Shown: positions 1 through 11,400 of the stretch, piece by piece
How positions within the stretch are numbered: position 1 is the stretch's first letter
Layout: every line of letters begins with the position of its first letter
Assembly: GCF_030463565.1 (NCBI RefSeq)
Contig: NC_134644.1
Location: 128,523,388-128,587,387 of the forward strand
DNA: 64,000 nucleotides
Direction of reading: 5' to 3'
Source of the DNA: Pelecanus crispus
Lineage: Eukaryota; Chordata; Aves; Pelecaniformes; Pelecanidae
Program-made: the position numbers and the translations under genes
The notes under the pieces: model-generated
Databases searched by the model: none
Told to the model about the DNA's origin: nothing
The model's input: the letters and a program-made list of their open reading frames with translations, nothing else

Positions 1-3000
1 TTTTCCTTGATTTATTGAGTACACAAAGTATCACCCTTCTAAGACCTGAGTAATGTAATTTCTTTTTGCTTACAGTATCTGTGGCTAAATGACTCATTAC
101 AAACTGTATTTGGGGTGTACTTTGCAGAGTATGAGAGCTGGAGACAGCCAGGATATCTGTAACTCATTACACAACTTTGAACAGGTCACTTAAATGCTTG
201 GCAAATCATTTGCTCTGCCTTTAAAGCTGGAACAGTGATATCGATCCACCATAGTTACTGTGAAGAGTACATGTGTGAAAGATATTATAGGAATATAAAC
301 TATTTATAACAGTATTTTGTGCAGGCCAGTTGTAAAAAGCAGTGTGGGAATGGTTGTGTCCCCCCTGCCCCCTTCCCCCCTGTCAGTAACAAGTGTAATT
401 TCTAAGGAAAAGTTCACACAATTTACATGGAACTTCTTGTAACTGTGTTGTGAGCTGGGTGGGGGATGGCATGCTGCATTTTTCCATACATTATTATCTA
501 GTTTTGTTGCTAGATGAGTTTTCTTGTAATATATGTGTGCTTGTGAAGACACGTGAAACAAAATTCCTCCCAGGACTTCCGGAAACAAGCGGCTCCCTTA
601 TATTCTGGACTCCAGTGACAAATCCGTCTCATCACAAACCATAATAGCATAATACATATAGGAAAGTGAAAACAGATGAAATTTGTAGGAAGCTTTTCGT
701 TAATATGTGATTCTCATGATCCTTATATAAAACAGGCCTCTCAGGAATGGCAGTAACAAGTAGTCATATCATTTGACTCCTTGGCACAAGATACTTCTGT
801 TTTTCTTCTTGTCTGCTTATGGTGAATGGTAAATGTCCTGATGTTTCTTCATATGATTTGAACTAACGACTTGATAGATAGAGCAAACATGCTATTTTTA
901 TATGAAATAGTTTTTTATGAATTTTCACAATTTCTGAACACAAATCTCTGTGACAGAGATAAAGGGCTTCACAACAAAATTCAAGTCATTGGCATTATTT
1001 TTGGTTTGTCCTATGCATCTACATCCTCACCCTCCTTTATGATGGTGTTTTCCTAACACTTCTTTCTCTCTTAACTGAAATAAGGCTTAAAATACAGGCA
1101 GACTGAACTTTAGATCTAGGTTGGAAGTACAGCCATGCAAAATTCCTCCCATTCAATTACAAAAAATGCTTTCACATTAGAAACATTAAACCATCTGTGC
1201 ATTACATATCCCTATGAATGAGCATAAACTATTGTGAGAAGGTTTTTGTGGTATGCAGCTTTAATGTATGGTTTTATAGGTATCCTGTAATGTCTATGTG
1301 CTTATGCTAATGTATGTAACATTGGTGGTGTTTTTCCTGTCATGTGATACTTACATACTTTAGAGTTAATTGCCTAGTGTTTTTAAACTGCCTGGTTTAT
1401 CATGCTATAGAACCTTTTAACATTTTCTTGTTTTCCAGTTGATTCCTGCTTACATTTTTAAATGGGATTTTGTCCTTTAATCGCATTTATTTGCTGACCA
1501 TGAACAGAAAAGCCTGAAGGAGGGAAGACAGACGAAGAAATTCTTAGTATCTACTTTATATAAAAATGATGACTTTAAGGATACAGGGACCAACATTGCT
1601 AAAGGTACTAGTAATAGGATATGGTCTATCTTACCTCAAGGCTGAGATAGCCTTGAGCCAAAAAGCTAAATGGGAATGCATATGTAACTAGCTGTACTCT
1701 GCAAGAGTAGTGCCTGGAAAATCACTGATGAGGAAGTTCTGCAAAATGTTACTGTTGTCTCTGCTGCCCCTTTTCACATAGCTTCAGCTAACAGAGCTGT
1801 CAGTGTACCTCTGGTGATCATGAAATCACTTAATGAAATGAAGTGTAACCAGCTCTCTACTAAACTAGTGGTTAATTAAGTGTGACCATCAAGTGATGGG
1901 AACCATAGTAGTATACAAGGGAATGCTTGTTCATTTCTGAAAGGCCTATTAAAGTAAAAGGAAATACATGATCAGCACAGTTGTCTGAATGTCTAACATG
2001 GTATGGCGTGGGAATGCCAGCATCAGAGTTCAAACACATGAGGAGTTACTGCTGCTTACTTGAGGTACTGAACAAACCAGAATAACTTACACTATGTGAT
2101 TGTAATCAATGCCTAGCACACTTCTGAGGGGCCAAAGCAATGAAATGGTTGACTAACTTGCAGTATCTCATTAAACTGGTGAATCTTGCTTGTCTGAGAT
2201 CATAGATTGTGTGCAAAGACTCAGCGTTCTGCCACTGAGGCTACTTCTTACTCCATGCCAGCAGAGAAACTGTGAGGAATTACCAGTTTCTGCATATTTT
2301 ATTTTGAAGGCGTTACAGAAAAGAATTTATATTTTTGTGCAGTTTATATTTGCAAAGAGCTCTGTAGATGTGATGGCTTCGGCTGTGATGTTGCTATAAT
2401 CACCCTGCTTGTATATGGTGGAGCTGAGTTATGGATATGAAGTAGCCTACTGATGATCGGAAAGTGAGTTTGTGGCAAATCTACACGGAGAACTTCAGAC
2501 TCCTGGCTTCTTTTCTTCTCAATATTAATCTCTTACTTGTAAAGTAGACACAAAAGCTGACACTAAGGGAAGGCATGGCAAACTGTGTGACTCACACGTC
2601 CTCTCACATTTTGCCAGCTTCGATACGGAGAGAAGTGTTTCTAGTGTGATAGGGCTGTCCCTGGTCTACGGAGAAAAGCCCCTCATGCAACAGGGAGGGC
2701 TGTGAAGGCTGCACCTGTGCAGGAGGCACTATAGTCCTGTGTAAGTGCTCTCAATGAGAATGCAGCCTGGAAGCTTCAGTGAGACACTGGGTACAGCTGG
2801 GCAGCACAGCAAAGGATGGGACCCCTGCTGAGTCACTGCATTGCAAATGCGGAAGGTATGGCTTTCCATGAAAGCGTGAGATGGAAAACAATAACTGCAC
2901 AAGACTTGATATGTCTGTTATGTCTGTATATGTATAGATGTGAACATCTACGTGTGTGTGTGTGCGTGCATATACAAGTGAGGAACCTAATCGTTTTGTA

Positions 3001-3488
3001 ACTATCATTTGTAATTTAGAGGACATGCTAAGCACTGGCTGAGGATGTACATTTCCTTTTAGGAAAAAAAAAAAGGGGGAAACAAACTATGCATATCTTG
3101 AGCTTCATTACCCTACAACCATACAGACTACTACCTGTAGAAACCTTTTTAATCCTCAGGGGGTAAGCAATAGGATAGGGATTAGTGTTGATGCAAGTTA
3201 TGGGTTGAGAGCAGGGCACAGAGGTAAAACAGACAGAAGGGATTTAAAATAGCTTGGTGAATCAAGTGCCCAAGATAGCGATGTCTTGCAGGACATACAA
3301 ATAAGAAGGAGTAATATTTATCTGACATGCCAACAACAGTATAAAACATAAACATTCACAAAAATGCCATGACATTTCTTTAATCGGCCTGGGTGGGTTG
3401 GATCTCTGACAGAGGTTTTTCTTGCACCTTGTCTTTAAGGTGAAGAACATCTAAAAATGTCAGCTCTTTGAACCTAGAAAGCTGAGTT
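1..3488. other. Non-coding stretch without a recognisable gene
   Basis: This AT-rich stretch contains only short open frames with no splice-flanked coding look that I can defend. A strong-looking acceptor at base 75 opens a 28-codon frame that stops at 160; it is treated as chance. A short GT run lies near 2951-2966. No repeat family was recognised. Confidence 0.5.
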
Positions 3489-3965
3489 TCACAGAATCAC
3501 AGAAGAATTTAGGTTGGAAGGGCCCTCTGGAGGTCATCTAGTCCTACCTCCTGCTCAGAGGAAGTCTAACTGGATCAGGTAGCTCAGGGCAATGCCCAGT
3601 CAAGCCCTTGACACCTCCAAGGATAGAGAGCCCATTATCCTCTGTTCCAGTATTTGACCACCTTCCTGGTAAAATATTTTTCTTATGTTTAATTAGGGTT
3701 TCCCATGCTCCAACCTGTCTCCATTGCCTATCATTGTGCACCTACAAGAAGATTCTGGCTCTGCCTTCTCTGTACCTTGAGGTTAGGTAGTTTCAGCAGT
3801 CAGGTCTCCTCTGAGCCTCCTTTTCTCCAAGCTGAATGGACTCATCTCTCTAAGCTTCTCCTCATATGCCTGTGCTCCAGCCCCCCTGACCAGTCTGGTG
3901 ACCCGCTGCTGGACTTGCTCCAGTATGTCAATATTTTTCCTGTCCTGTGAAGCCTTCCCACCATC
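3489..3965 (-). mobile_element. CR1 LINE, 5'-truncated 3' end
   Basis: Read on the minus strand, this is the 3' end of a CR1 non-LTR retrotransposon. The terminal ATTCTGTGATTCTGTGA-type repeat is at 3489-3508. The typical 'GGCCCTTCCAACCTAAATTC' segment precedes it, and the 'ATACTGGAGCAAGTCCAGC' type motif is near 3915-3940. CR1 has no poly-A tail and ends in short octamer repeats, as seen here. The element is 5'-truncated after roughly 470 bases and diverged by many substitutions and small gaps, so it is old and non-coding. Its 5' end abuts a U6 snRNA fragment in the same orientation. The exact junction lies somewhere in 3950-3976. Confidence 0.9.
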
Positions 3966-3975
3966 CCCAAAACAA

Positions 3976-4045
3976 CTTGTGCAGGTGCCACGCTAATCTT
4001 CTTTGTATCGTTCAAATTTAATATACATGCTGCCAAAGAGAGCAT
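3976..4045 (-). pseudogene. U6 snRNA 5' fragment (retropseudogene)
   Basis: Read on the minus strand from 4045, the sequence follows vertebrate U6 snRNA from nucleotide 1 to about 71. It covers the 5' stem-loop, then the region around 'GAACGATACAAAGAAGATTAG', then 'GGCACCTGCACAAG'. I see about ten substitutions and one missing base. The last third of U6 is absent and is replaced by CR1 sequence in the same direction. No PSE or TATA element was looked for in detail, but the truncation and base changes make a functional gene implausible. Confidence 0.85.
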
Positions 4046-4835
4046 GATTTCATTAGAAGGTAAGCTAGAACAATGAATTTTTTAAAAAGAAGAAACTTGG
4101 AGACAATGGAAATGAAAGGCTTTTAACTAATTTCTGCCTTCTCCCCCATTACCCAATATGTCCTTATGTTCTGGTCTTTTTCTCAGCCCACAATTTTCAG
4201 TGGCTTCCTGCACTGTAAGGAAGTCTTCACAATCCCCTCTCAGCATCCTGGGAGAAGTATTTACATCAGCTTGGGCCCTTGGTTGCGTATGTCTCCTCTG
4301 CCTCTCTGAGAGCTCTCCTCTCTCTGCTTGTGCTGCAGGCTTCTCCTATTTGTGCGTTTCTCCACTGTCTGACTTGCTCTGCACTCCAGAAACTTTTTCC
4401 CCGAAAAGTTGCTCAATTGCTCTTGGAAAAGCATAATTTCCTCCTCCTTCCAGAAGATGCCCCCTGACTGAGTGCAGCCGCATTGTTCTCTGCTGTCTCT
4501 TGAAAGGAACATAATGCCTATTAGCACAGAGTAACTCCAAACGAAGAAATTAAAATTATACACTCAACATGTTAACAGAAACATCCACAACATTGTTTTG
4601 AAAAATTATTCAGTAGGGTCTGGCCGTGATTTTGGAAATTACTCAGGGTGGTTTTATAACAGTCAAAAAACGTAAGGTGCTGTGTGTGAGGCTTTGGGGT
4701 TTGGACATATTTTTCCACAACTTTTTATATTTGTCAGCAAGAACATACAGCTCTTTTGACAGTAGGACCTGGGTGGGCTGCTGGTTGCTGGATGCTGTAA
4801 TAGGAGGTTGGCGGGACATGGTATGATAAACTTAC
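4046..4835. other. Non-coding stretch, no gene seen
   Basis: The open frames here are short, overlap on both strands and have no convincing splice sites. No repeat was recognised. Confidence 0.5.
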
Positions 4836-4921
4836 TTGTCAACAGCCTCTCTGGCTTTCTTGGGACAGGCTGAGCTTTGTACCTCTGCATCTTGTTTCTC
4901 ATGTACTCCTCGGTAATTCCT
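4836..4921 (-). CDS. Candidate internal coding exon, unrecognised gene
   Basis: On the minus strand an 86-base segment is followed by a near-consensus donor (CAA|GTAAGT, 4835-4830). It is preceded by an acceptor AG at 4923-4922 whose pyrimidine tract is weak. One frame is open throughout and gives 28 residues beginning GITEEYMRNK and ending PVPRKPERLLT. It is rich in charged residues and has a protein-like composition. The segment 'YKAQPVPR' loosely resembles the FKAxPxP pattern found in some microtubule-associated proteins, but that is too short to assign a family. The phase is 2 in and 1 out. No neighbouring exon with matching phase was found, so this may be chance or one exon of a gene running off to the left. 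I do not recognise it. Confidence 0.3.
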
Positions 4922-6621
4922 CTGCGATGGGTTAATTGATTTTGTATTTGTTTGCTGTTGTTTTTATGCCTACCCAACATGGAACCCTTCTCAGCCACAG
5001 ACGCTCATTTTGTATCTATTATTCCCTGCTTCGTTATGTTGCTTCCCTCAGCCAGAAAGAATTCTCCTTAAACTCTTTGCGTGTTGGTGGCAGTGGAGAT
5101 GGAAGACCAAAGAAAATAAAGAAAAGGTCCACAGTAAATGTTGCAAATGGGGTCCTTCCAGTGTGTGGGATGGAAAATAAGGCTGCAAGCACCACTAGGG
5201 AGATCTCCAGGGGGTGACCTCAGCAACGAGAGCCAGAAGAAGAGTTTAGAGAGCACCTCAAGAGGAAGCAGACCTATAGCTGCATCTGCATACAGTAAGG
5301 CACTTTCCCTGAAAAGCAAGCTACTGGCAGAGATGGAGGCCAGGTCAAAGGGCTCTGTAGGGCCCTTTTGGCCCCTGTGCCTACATTTCCTTCTTGCAAG
5401 ACCAAATTATTGTAGAGTGTTGGTGCTCACTAAGGTTTCCCATGGCATGGAGTTGGGATACTGTTAAGTTAGGTGCATGGGCCGGGGAGTTAAACTATGT
5501 TTGGGTGCCACAGGCCAGATGCCTTAATGCCCCATCAGTACATAGTTCATTTGTGGCCACTTTCTCTTAGATATTATGAACATTTGCTGTTTCTCTCTCA
5601 CGCAGCACCTTTTTATTTCCTATTAGTTGCAATGCAGTTGTATTAATAGCATTCTTCCACAATGAATTTCACTGTGTTGTTTTCTCTCCCTATTTCTGCT
5701 TTCTTTTCTTTATCCTATAGTTTGTTGGGCATTATTTCTTCATCCTTTCTACTGATTGCCTCTTCCTCATTGCTTTGCATGGGAATTCTTCTGTTGGCAG
5801 AAATTCAGGAAATTTTGCTTGCTATACTTCAGAGCCTGGATATTGACATAGAAAATGAATCACTTTTGGTCTCTCCTTGCTTTTCCTTGTTACAAAGTAA
5901 TTTTCCAGTCTTGTGCCAGGCTTTGAGTGCTCCTGTTTTTACTTTTGAGGCAGAGGGCTCTGAATTTCCATTGCTTTAAGGCAGAGGGCTCTGAATTTCC
6001 GTTGCTTGGCACTGCAGGTGTGGTCCCAAGGGCTGCCTTCTGTGCCCGTTTGCTTGCTAATGACTACACAGGTCCAGCCCAAGTGGGCTCAGAATACGCC
6101 TCCTTAAGGCAACCCAGGGCAAGCTCACAGCCTCACTGGGGTGAGATGTCACCTAAGTGAATTTCACCTATTTCATTAGAGTTTTGTTCACTTGAGTGAA
6201 CTTGCATAGAGCTGCGTGAAAGGTCTCTGCAGAAACAAACATAGCAGATCAGGGGCTATGTGCAGTTTTCCGTAGTGATTTATACATTTTAAGATTAGAG
6301 CTAGCATTTTGCAACATGCTGTTTGAAGTTGTTAATTAGGTTTGCCTGAACAGACTAAAACAGACAGAGCTAATTGGTTAAGATTATAGCTAAGAGATCG
6401 TGACCTCTCACTGTGAAATGTCTCGGTATATGTTCTTGTTTAGGTCTGTTCTTCCGTTTTTTTTTGGAGGAGGCAGACAAAGCATGCACTGCATCACTGA
6501 GATAGTGAGGAATACTTTTTTATCACTTGGGAGTAGCATCCCTATCTCCAATCCGCTGTTGTTAATGGGAGTTATTTTATGCTAAACCCTTCTGTGTCCA
6601 TTTTACTTGCATTTTTGACAG
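4922..6621. other. Non-coding stretch with a 31-bp tandem duplication
   Basis: Overlapping open frames near 5.0-5.5 kb lack a usable acceptor and are not called. A 7-bp-arm inverted repeat (GTTCACT-TG-AGTGAAC) lies at 6187-6202. The only clear structure is the tandem duplication listed separately. Confidence 0.4.
5948..6009. repeat. 31-bp tandem duplication (two copies)
   Basis: The unit starting AGGCAGAGGGCTCTGAATTT is present twice back to back with about three differences. No known repeat family was recognised. Confidence 0.85.
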
Positions 6622-6636
6622 GAAGAGCACTATCAG
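6622..6636 (+). other. Candidate 15-nt microexon
   Basis: A long pyrimidine-rich tract ending in TTTTTGACAG (acceptor at 6620-6621) is followed by 15 bases, GAAGAGCACTATCAG, and then a near-perfect donor, CAG|GTGAGT (6637). Fifteen bases preserve frame, and the in-phase reading would be EEHYQ. A TGC motif sits about 11 bases upstream of the acceptor, the kind of position bound by the neural splicing factor SRRM4 (nSR100) at vertebrate microexons. This is motif evidence only; no host gene has been identified. Confidence 0.3.
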
Positions 6637-7639
6637 GTGAGTTTTGAACTTTTTATGAATATAACCTAATAGGAACCCTTTTCGTAGCATCACAGCATCC
6701 ATAGGTACAAACCAACTTAATAAACTCCTACAATCCGTGCAGTTACTGGCAAACCTGAATCATTTTATGAATAATTTTACTTGGATCTTAGTGAGAAAAA
6801 CGTTCATATGAACAGTATGAGCAACAAATTTCCAGACAAAAACATGGAGGAGGGAGAGTATGTATAGACACAGTCTGAGGGGGCCTGTGACTTCATCGCA
6901 CTTCACACGATAAGAGGGTTCACTTCAGGAGCTGGTAACAGGACGGAGACTTGAAAGGCCAGGCTGCAGGAAGCGGGGACAGTGAGTCAGGAAATGGCAG
7001 CCTTCCCTCCGAGTCATCCTTGAACCACTGCCCTGGTGTGTTCATAGCGGGAACTGGATTAGTAGCGATGCTGTTTCTTCAGATGAGATTTCAAACCTGG
7101 GTCGTGACCATTTGATGTCTTTAAGCGTTACGTGCCATTTCTTCTCGAGAGCATGGATTTCAGATCCTGCATCTGGTCTGACCTCCAGCGTGGCTGCCTG
7201 TGTTTTGCAACCGCCCCTCTCTGCAGCGTGCGGGGATGCACCGTGTCTCCTTTCCGGCCCGGCTTTCCATCCCGGTGTGGCAAGCCCTGTTACGCACCCA
7301 CCTCGCTTCTCGCCAAGGCCACGGCGTAGCCGTCGACGCAGAAGTTTCTTGCACGGTTGCCGAATAGCTGTAGCTTCCTGTCATGTTATTTCCCATGACA
7401 TTTGGTGGGCTTAGGAAAAGAAGAGATCACTGTTAGGGGGTTAATAGTGTTACTTGGTGATCGCAGGGGTGCTTATGAGGAGGGTACGTGGAGTGGCTGC
7501 TCAGGCAGGCAGTGGCAAGCCTTAGGCCGCCGTTCAGGTGACAGCTTGGAAAAGGCACCTTACGCTCCGTCGTAAGATACGACACAGATGCGACTGCGGC
7601 CTAAGCAGTCCTACCTGCGTCGTTTTGAGTTAAAAGGAC
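6637..7639. other. Flank of the CpG island, no gene seen
   Basis: GC content rises towards the right. Open frames at 7.1-7.4 kb overlap on both strands and look compositional. A minus-strand splice donor (GCAG|GTAGGA, GT at 7614-7613) lies at the island's left shoulder. Confidence 0.4.
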
Positions 7640-7968
7640 GAAATTAGGCTTTGCGGTGAATTACGGCCCGAAAAGCGGCAGATGGCACCCGGGGCTGAAA
7701 CGCCGCCCGCGCCGGGCGGCAGACCGCCGAGCGACACCAGCCGACGGGGCAGAAAGGCGCCACCTGCTCCCGCCCCGCCCGCCTCCCGGCGCCTCGGCCC
7801 CGGCCCCCGCCGCGGCCCGCAGCTGCCGCCGGGCCGCCCGCGGCGGCGCCGGGCGGGCCCCTGCCTGCGGCGGCGGCGGCGCCGGCAGCGGCCGCTAGAT
7901 GCCGCCCGGCCCAACGGCTTGGCGGCGGCGGCGGCTCGGCGGGGCCGTGGCTGCCCCCTCGGCCCCTG

Positions 7969-7993
7969 CCCGCCCGCCCGCCCGCCCGCCCGG
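7969..7993. repeat. (CCCG)6 microsatellite in the CpG island
   Basis: Six tandem CCCG units. Such tracts are often length-variable and hard to assemble. Confidence 0.85.
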
Positions 7994-8096
7994 GGAGCGG
8001 CCTCCCCGCCGCTGGTGCCGAGCCTGGCGGCCGCGGTGCCGCCTTTCCGCCCCGGGGAGCAGCGCAGGGGGCCGCCTTGCCTCGCGGAGTTTTCCG

Positions 8097-8126
8097 GAGG
8101 AGGCGACTCGTCGAGTCGCGCTCCTC
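8097..8126. repeat. Near-perfect palindrome in the CpG island
   Basis: GCGACTCG at 8103-8110 and CGAGTCGC at 8112-8119 form 8-bp arms around a single T. The flanking GGAG and CTCC extend the pairing after a one-base slip. Confidence 0.7.
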
Positions 8127-8400
8127 CCCGGCGGGTCCGGGCCAGCGGCCCAGCCGTGGGGACGGGGCCAGCCCGCGGGTGGGGATCGGGGTCGGGCCGG
8201 GTGAGGGGAGCCAGGGCCAGACGCGGCCCCGGGGTGGCCGGGCAGGGCCGAGGCCAGGCTGGGCCGCCAGCCTCACGGGCCCACGGCTGGGCAGGGCGGG
8301 GACGGAGCCTGTGACAGGGACTGACGGCCTCGGGCCGGGGTGCAATGGGGCTCCTGGGCCACGGGTAGGGTTGGGGTGCCCACCGGTGAGGCTGGGCAAG

Positions 8401-11400
8401 GCCACTAAATTCAAGCGCTCGGGTCCCTGGCACTGGCCGGGATTCATTGGGCTTCTTCAGGGCGTGCGCGGCTACCGGTGCAGGGGTCGTGTCATGGTGA
8501 CAGAAGGGTAGGTGCCGGTGACTGAAACCAAGTGCTCTCTGTTCATTAGAGGGGTTCTCAAATAATCTTGAAGACGCACCGGCAACAAGCAGCCCTCAAA
8601 TGGATTAGAGCACGTAGTTCGGATGTTGAATTTCAGTAGCAATTGACTGCGTTGCCCTTTTGAACCTTGCGTGTTTCGGTTTTCCCTCATCGAGTATTCT
8701 TAAAAGAACGGATGCATTGACTGCATGTATGGTTTTTGGGAGCAAAATCATCTGAAGAACACAGCCCTATGCTGTAACAGCCGTCTGGCTGTGTGCATTC
8801 ATTGGGGAAAAAGTCAAGAGCAGTTAGTCCACACTTCAAGACTGACTCTCAAGGAGGCCAAGGCCACTGGGATTTGGGATTATTCATATTTCAAAGCCAA
8901 TTTGCAATATATAAAATTGTTTAGGGGATAAAGGAATATAAGCAATTGCTACGTGTATTTGTTTTTTTTTTTTTTTTTTGAGATAGAGGTTTGTATTACT
9001 TAAAAATTGACTACCGTTGCTAATTTAGCATCTGTGTGAAATGCCGTATTGTCTGGACTCCTGTATTTGCAAACGGAGCCAATAGCAGGAGTGTAAGCAC
9101 TTCCTGCACGGCTTCTTGGCTGCAACCTTGACTGACCCCATGAATGGCAAGTGGGGGTGAGCAGTATCGGACTTGGAAGCTTTCTTCCGTTATCGCTGGT
9201 GTGTTAACCTAGCAAAACTGCTTGGCTTCTCTGCTGAGCTTGCCACGTAGTTCCATCTATAATGTAAACATCTGTCTACTAACTGTACTGAAACCACAGT
9301 TTCATTTTGTGTAGGCTACCGAACAGCTGTCGGGAATAACTTTGGTGATCGTGCGTCTTAACCAGTGTCCTAGATGCAGGAGGTTCTGAATGCCTTTATC
9401 CTTGCTTGGCTTTCCTGGTTTTGGACTGGATCCTTCTCAGCTATATGTTTTCAGTCTCTTAGTAGGCTTTTAAATAACCCCCAAGAGTGTGCTGGATGTT
9501 ATCCTCCTACAGAGCTCAAGTAGATTAGACAGGAGCATTGAGTTTATTTGATCTCTATGGATCCATTCAGTTCTATGCATCTCCTATCCACTAGTATCTC
9601 ATCTCTAAGAGACTTTGTGATATTAGCTTTGACAGGCTGCATTATGCTGTACAAGGTTATGTCTTAAAATCATAAAGCTATGAAAAGAGGATTCTCAGGA
9701 TAGCATTACAAGCAACTGCAATGGCAGATGAGCTGAGATGTCTTAGAATTTTTTTCTGTCAGCATGAGCACGCGTGTCACTTTCAAGGTGACAGTAAGCT
9801 ATGAGTAAGCGTACCTGCGCAGCATAGACTTGGAATATATACCATATAGCATAGACTTGGAAATGTGTGGTTTGGAAAAATAATGCTCTTCACATACATT
9901 AGTATGCATTTAGCAAACAAAAGCTGTGTTGAGCACTCACCAGACTTTTTGAAGTCAAATGGAAATTTCAGACCACTTGATCCTGCAGAGCAGGCTGTCC
10001 ATATATGGAAGGAGCCTTGTAACGTTCATTCTGAAGTCAGAGAAACAGCCTCATTGAAGAGATGCTCAGAAAGATGATTAGGCTTCAAGACTTTTGAAAT
10101 TTGGCTGAATTCGGCTGAATACCCCAGAAATCATCTTTAAGCTCTGTGACTCATCCAGGCTGTCTGAACTTCTCAGGCTGAAGAGAGGAAGCAATGAGCA
10201 GGTTCACTTATGACAGAGCTTCCTGTTTTGCCTTGAACAGAAGGTATTTAGAAAGACCTTTTTCAAGATGTTCTGCTGATCCAAGTTGAGTTCAGTGACT
10301 GGGGAAAAACAGGAGAGAAAATGCTGGTTGTGGGATGGCGGTCTTGCCAAACATTTTCAGCCTCCGAAGAAGGCTTATTTTGGCAGAATGTTAAGAGATG
10401 CTTTTTGGGTTGCTTTTCATTTGGGGAGGCTGATGGGAAAGATGCTCCTCCCCAGGCATTGAACTGTAAATATTTGACTTTTATACAACCAAAATGCCTC
10501 TGAGTAGACATGGAACAAGTGACGAAAAATGAGCTTTTACCAAACCTGTGGAATTCATTTGAACTTTGCCAGGTGTTTGGCTGTAAGACTGTGAGGTCCC
10601 ATATTTAACAGCTCATATACTTTGCCAATAATATGTGAAGTGTTTCATTATCTCATACGCTGTAGTTGGCACACATCAGTTTGCAGACAAAGAGCAATGG
10701 TTTATGATATTTGTGGATTCTATGTGCTGTTGTAGCCATGAAATGATGTGTGGTGTGTGATAAGACAAATATATAAGAATGAAAGAGCTCATATAGCAAA
10801 TATAAGATACTTTCAAGTCTATGATAAGTAAAACCATAAATTTTTAAGTAACATCAGTATTTTGATTTTTGTCTCATCTTATAAATGCCAGGAGTAAAAA
10901 ACAAATAAGAGGCTTGCCTTCAGCTCACCCAGGATGTTCAAGGATGAAGAGCTAATTTATTTTGAGGCTGCAAAATAATCAGGGCTTTTTAGGGTATTCA
11001 TCCTAAAGGCCAAATTTTTCACAAGTTAAAGCTTAGTTTAGGTGGTCAAGCTTACCGGACCAACTGTGTACTCACACCAAGTCCCAATATCCAGTGAAGT
11101 ATTTCAATCAGTATTGAAATAATTACTGCAAGACTCTGGTTGGACAAAAAGGTCTTTGTGTCTGTTTTTATGGATTTTTTTCCTCTTTGCTGTTTCTCTG
11201 TTTTCTGAGTTTTAATATTTTCAGAAAAAAATTCAAATGCTTGAAACTTTTAAGCTACTTCTAAGTAAATCTCCAATTGAACAAGTCTTTAATGTGTTGC
11301 TTTGCAGCATAGCAATGTGTGTAAGTGTGCACTTCTTTATGTATAAATGTTTTGCTGAGGTAGGGTCTGACGATGAAAAGTGACGGACTATTTACACCAG

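Larger units (their letters stand above)
7640..8400. promoter_or_regulatory. CpG island, probable promoter
   Basis: This block is extremely G+C rich and full of CpG, unlike the AT-rich flanks, which is typical of a vertebrate housekeeping or developmental promoter. It holds GGC runs (about 7862-7885 and 7919-7936), six tandem CCCG units at 7969-7992 and several GC-box-like strings. Good splice donors leave it in both directions: CGG|GTGAGG at 8201 on plus and CAG|GTAGGA at 7614 on minus. Either strand, or both, could carry a non-coding first exon. The long open frames on both strands (up to 267 codons) are Pro/Arg/Gly/Ala runs expected from GC-rich DNA and are not called as genes. The gene it drives is unknown. 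Confidence 0.75.

Noticed and set aside
76..162. Possible terminal exon at the left edge (acceptor at 75, 28 codons, stop at 160)
   Set aside because: The acceptor is good and the segment reads plausibly, but 28 open codons are common by chance and no polyadenylation signal or partner exon is visible.
5138..5467. 109-codon plus frame rich in Ser/Lys
   Set aside because: No pyrimidine tract precedes any acceptor, the alternative frames are also open, and nothing like a domain is present.
7630..8447. Two 267-codon minus frames and a 210-codon plus frame in the CpG island
   Set aside because: They overlap on both strands and consist of Pro/Arg/Gly/Ala runs, as expected when GC-rich DNA lacks stop codons. 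There is no start context, domain or splice phase to support any of them.
9263..9285. TGTAAACATC match to the miR-30 seed
   Set aside because: The rest of the mature sequence does not match and no hairpin partner is nearby.
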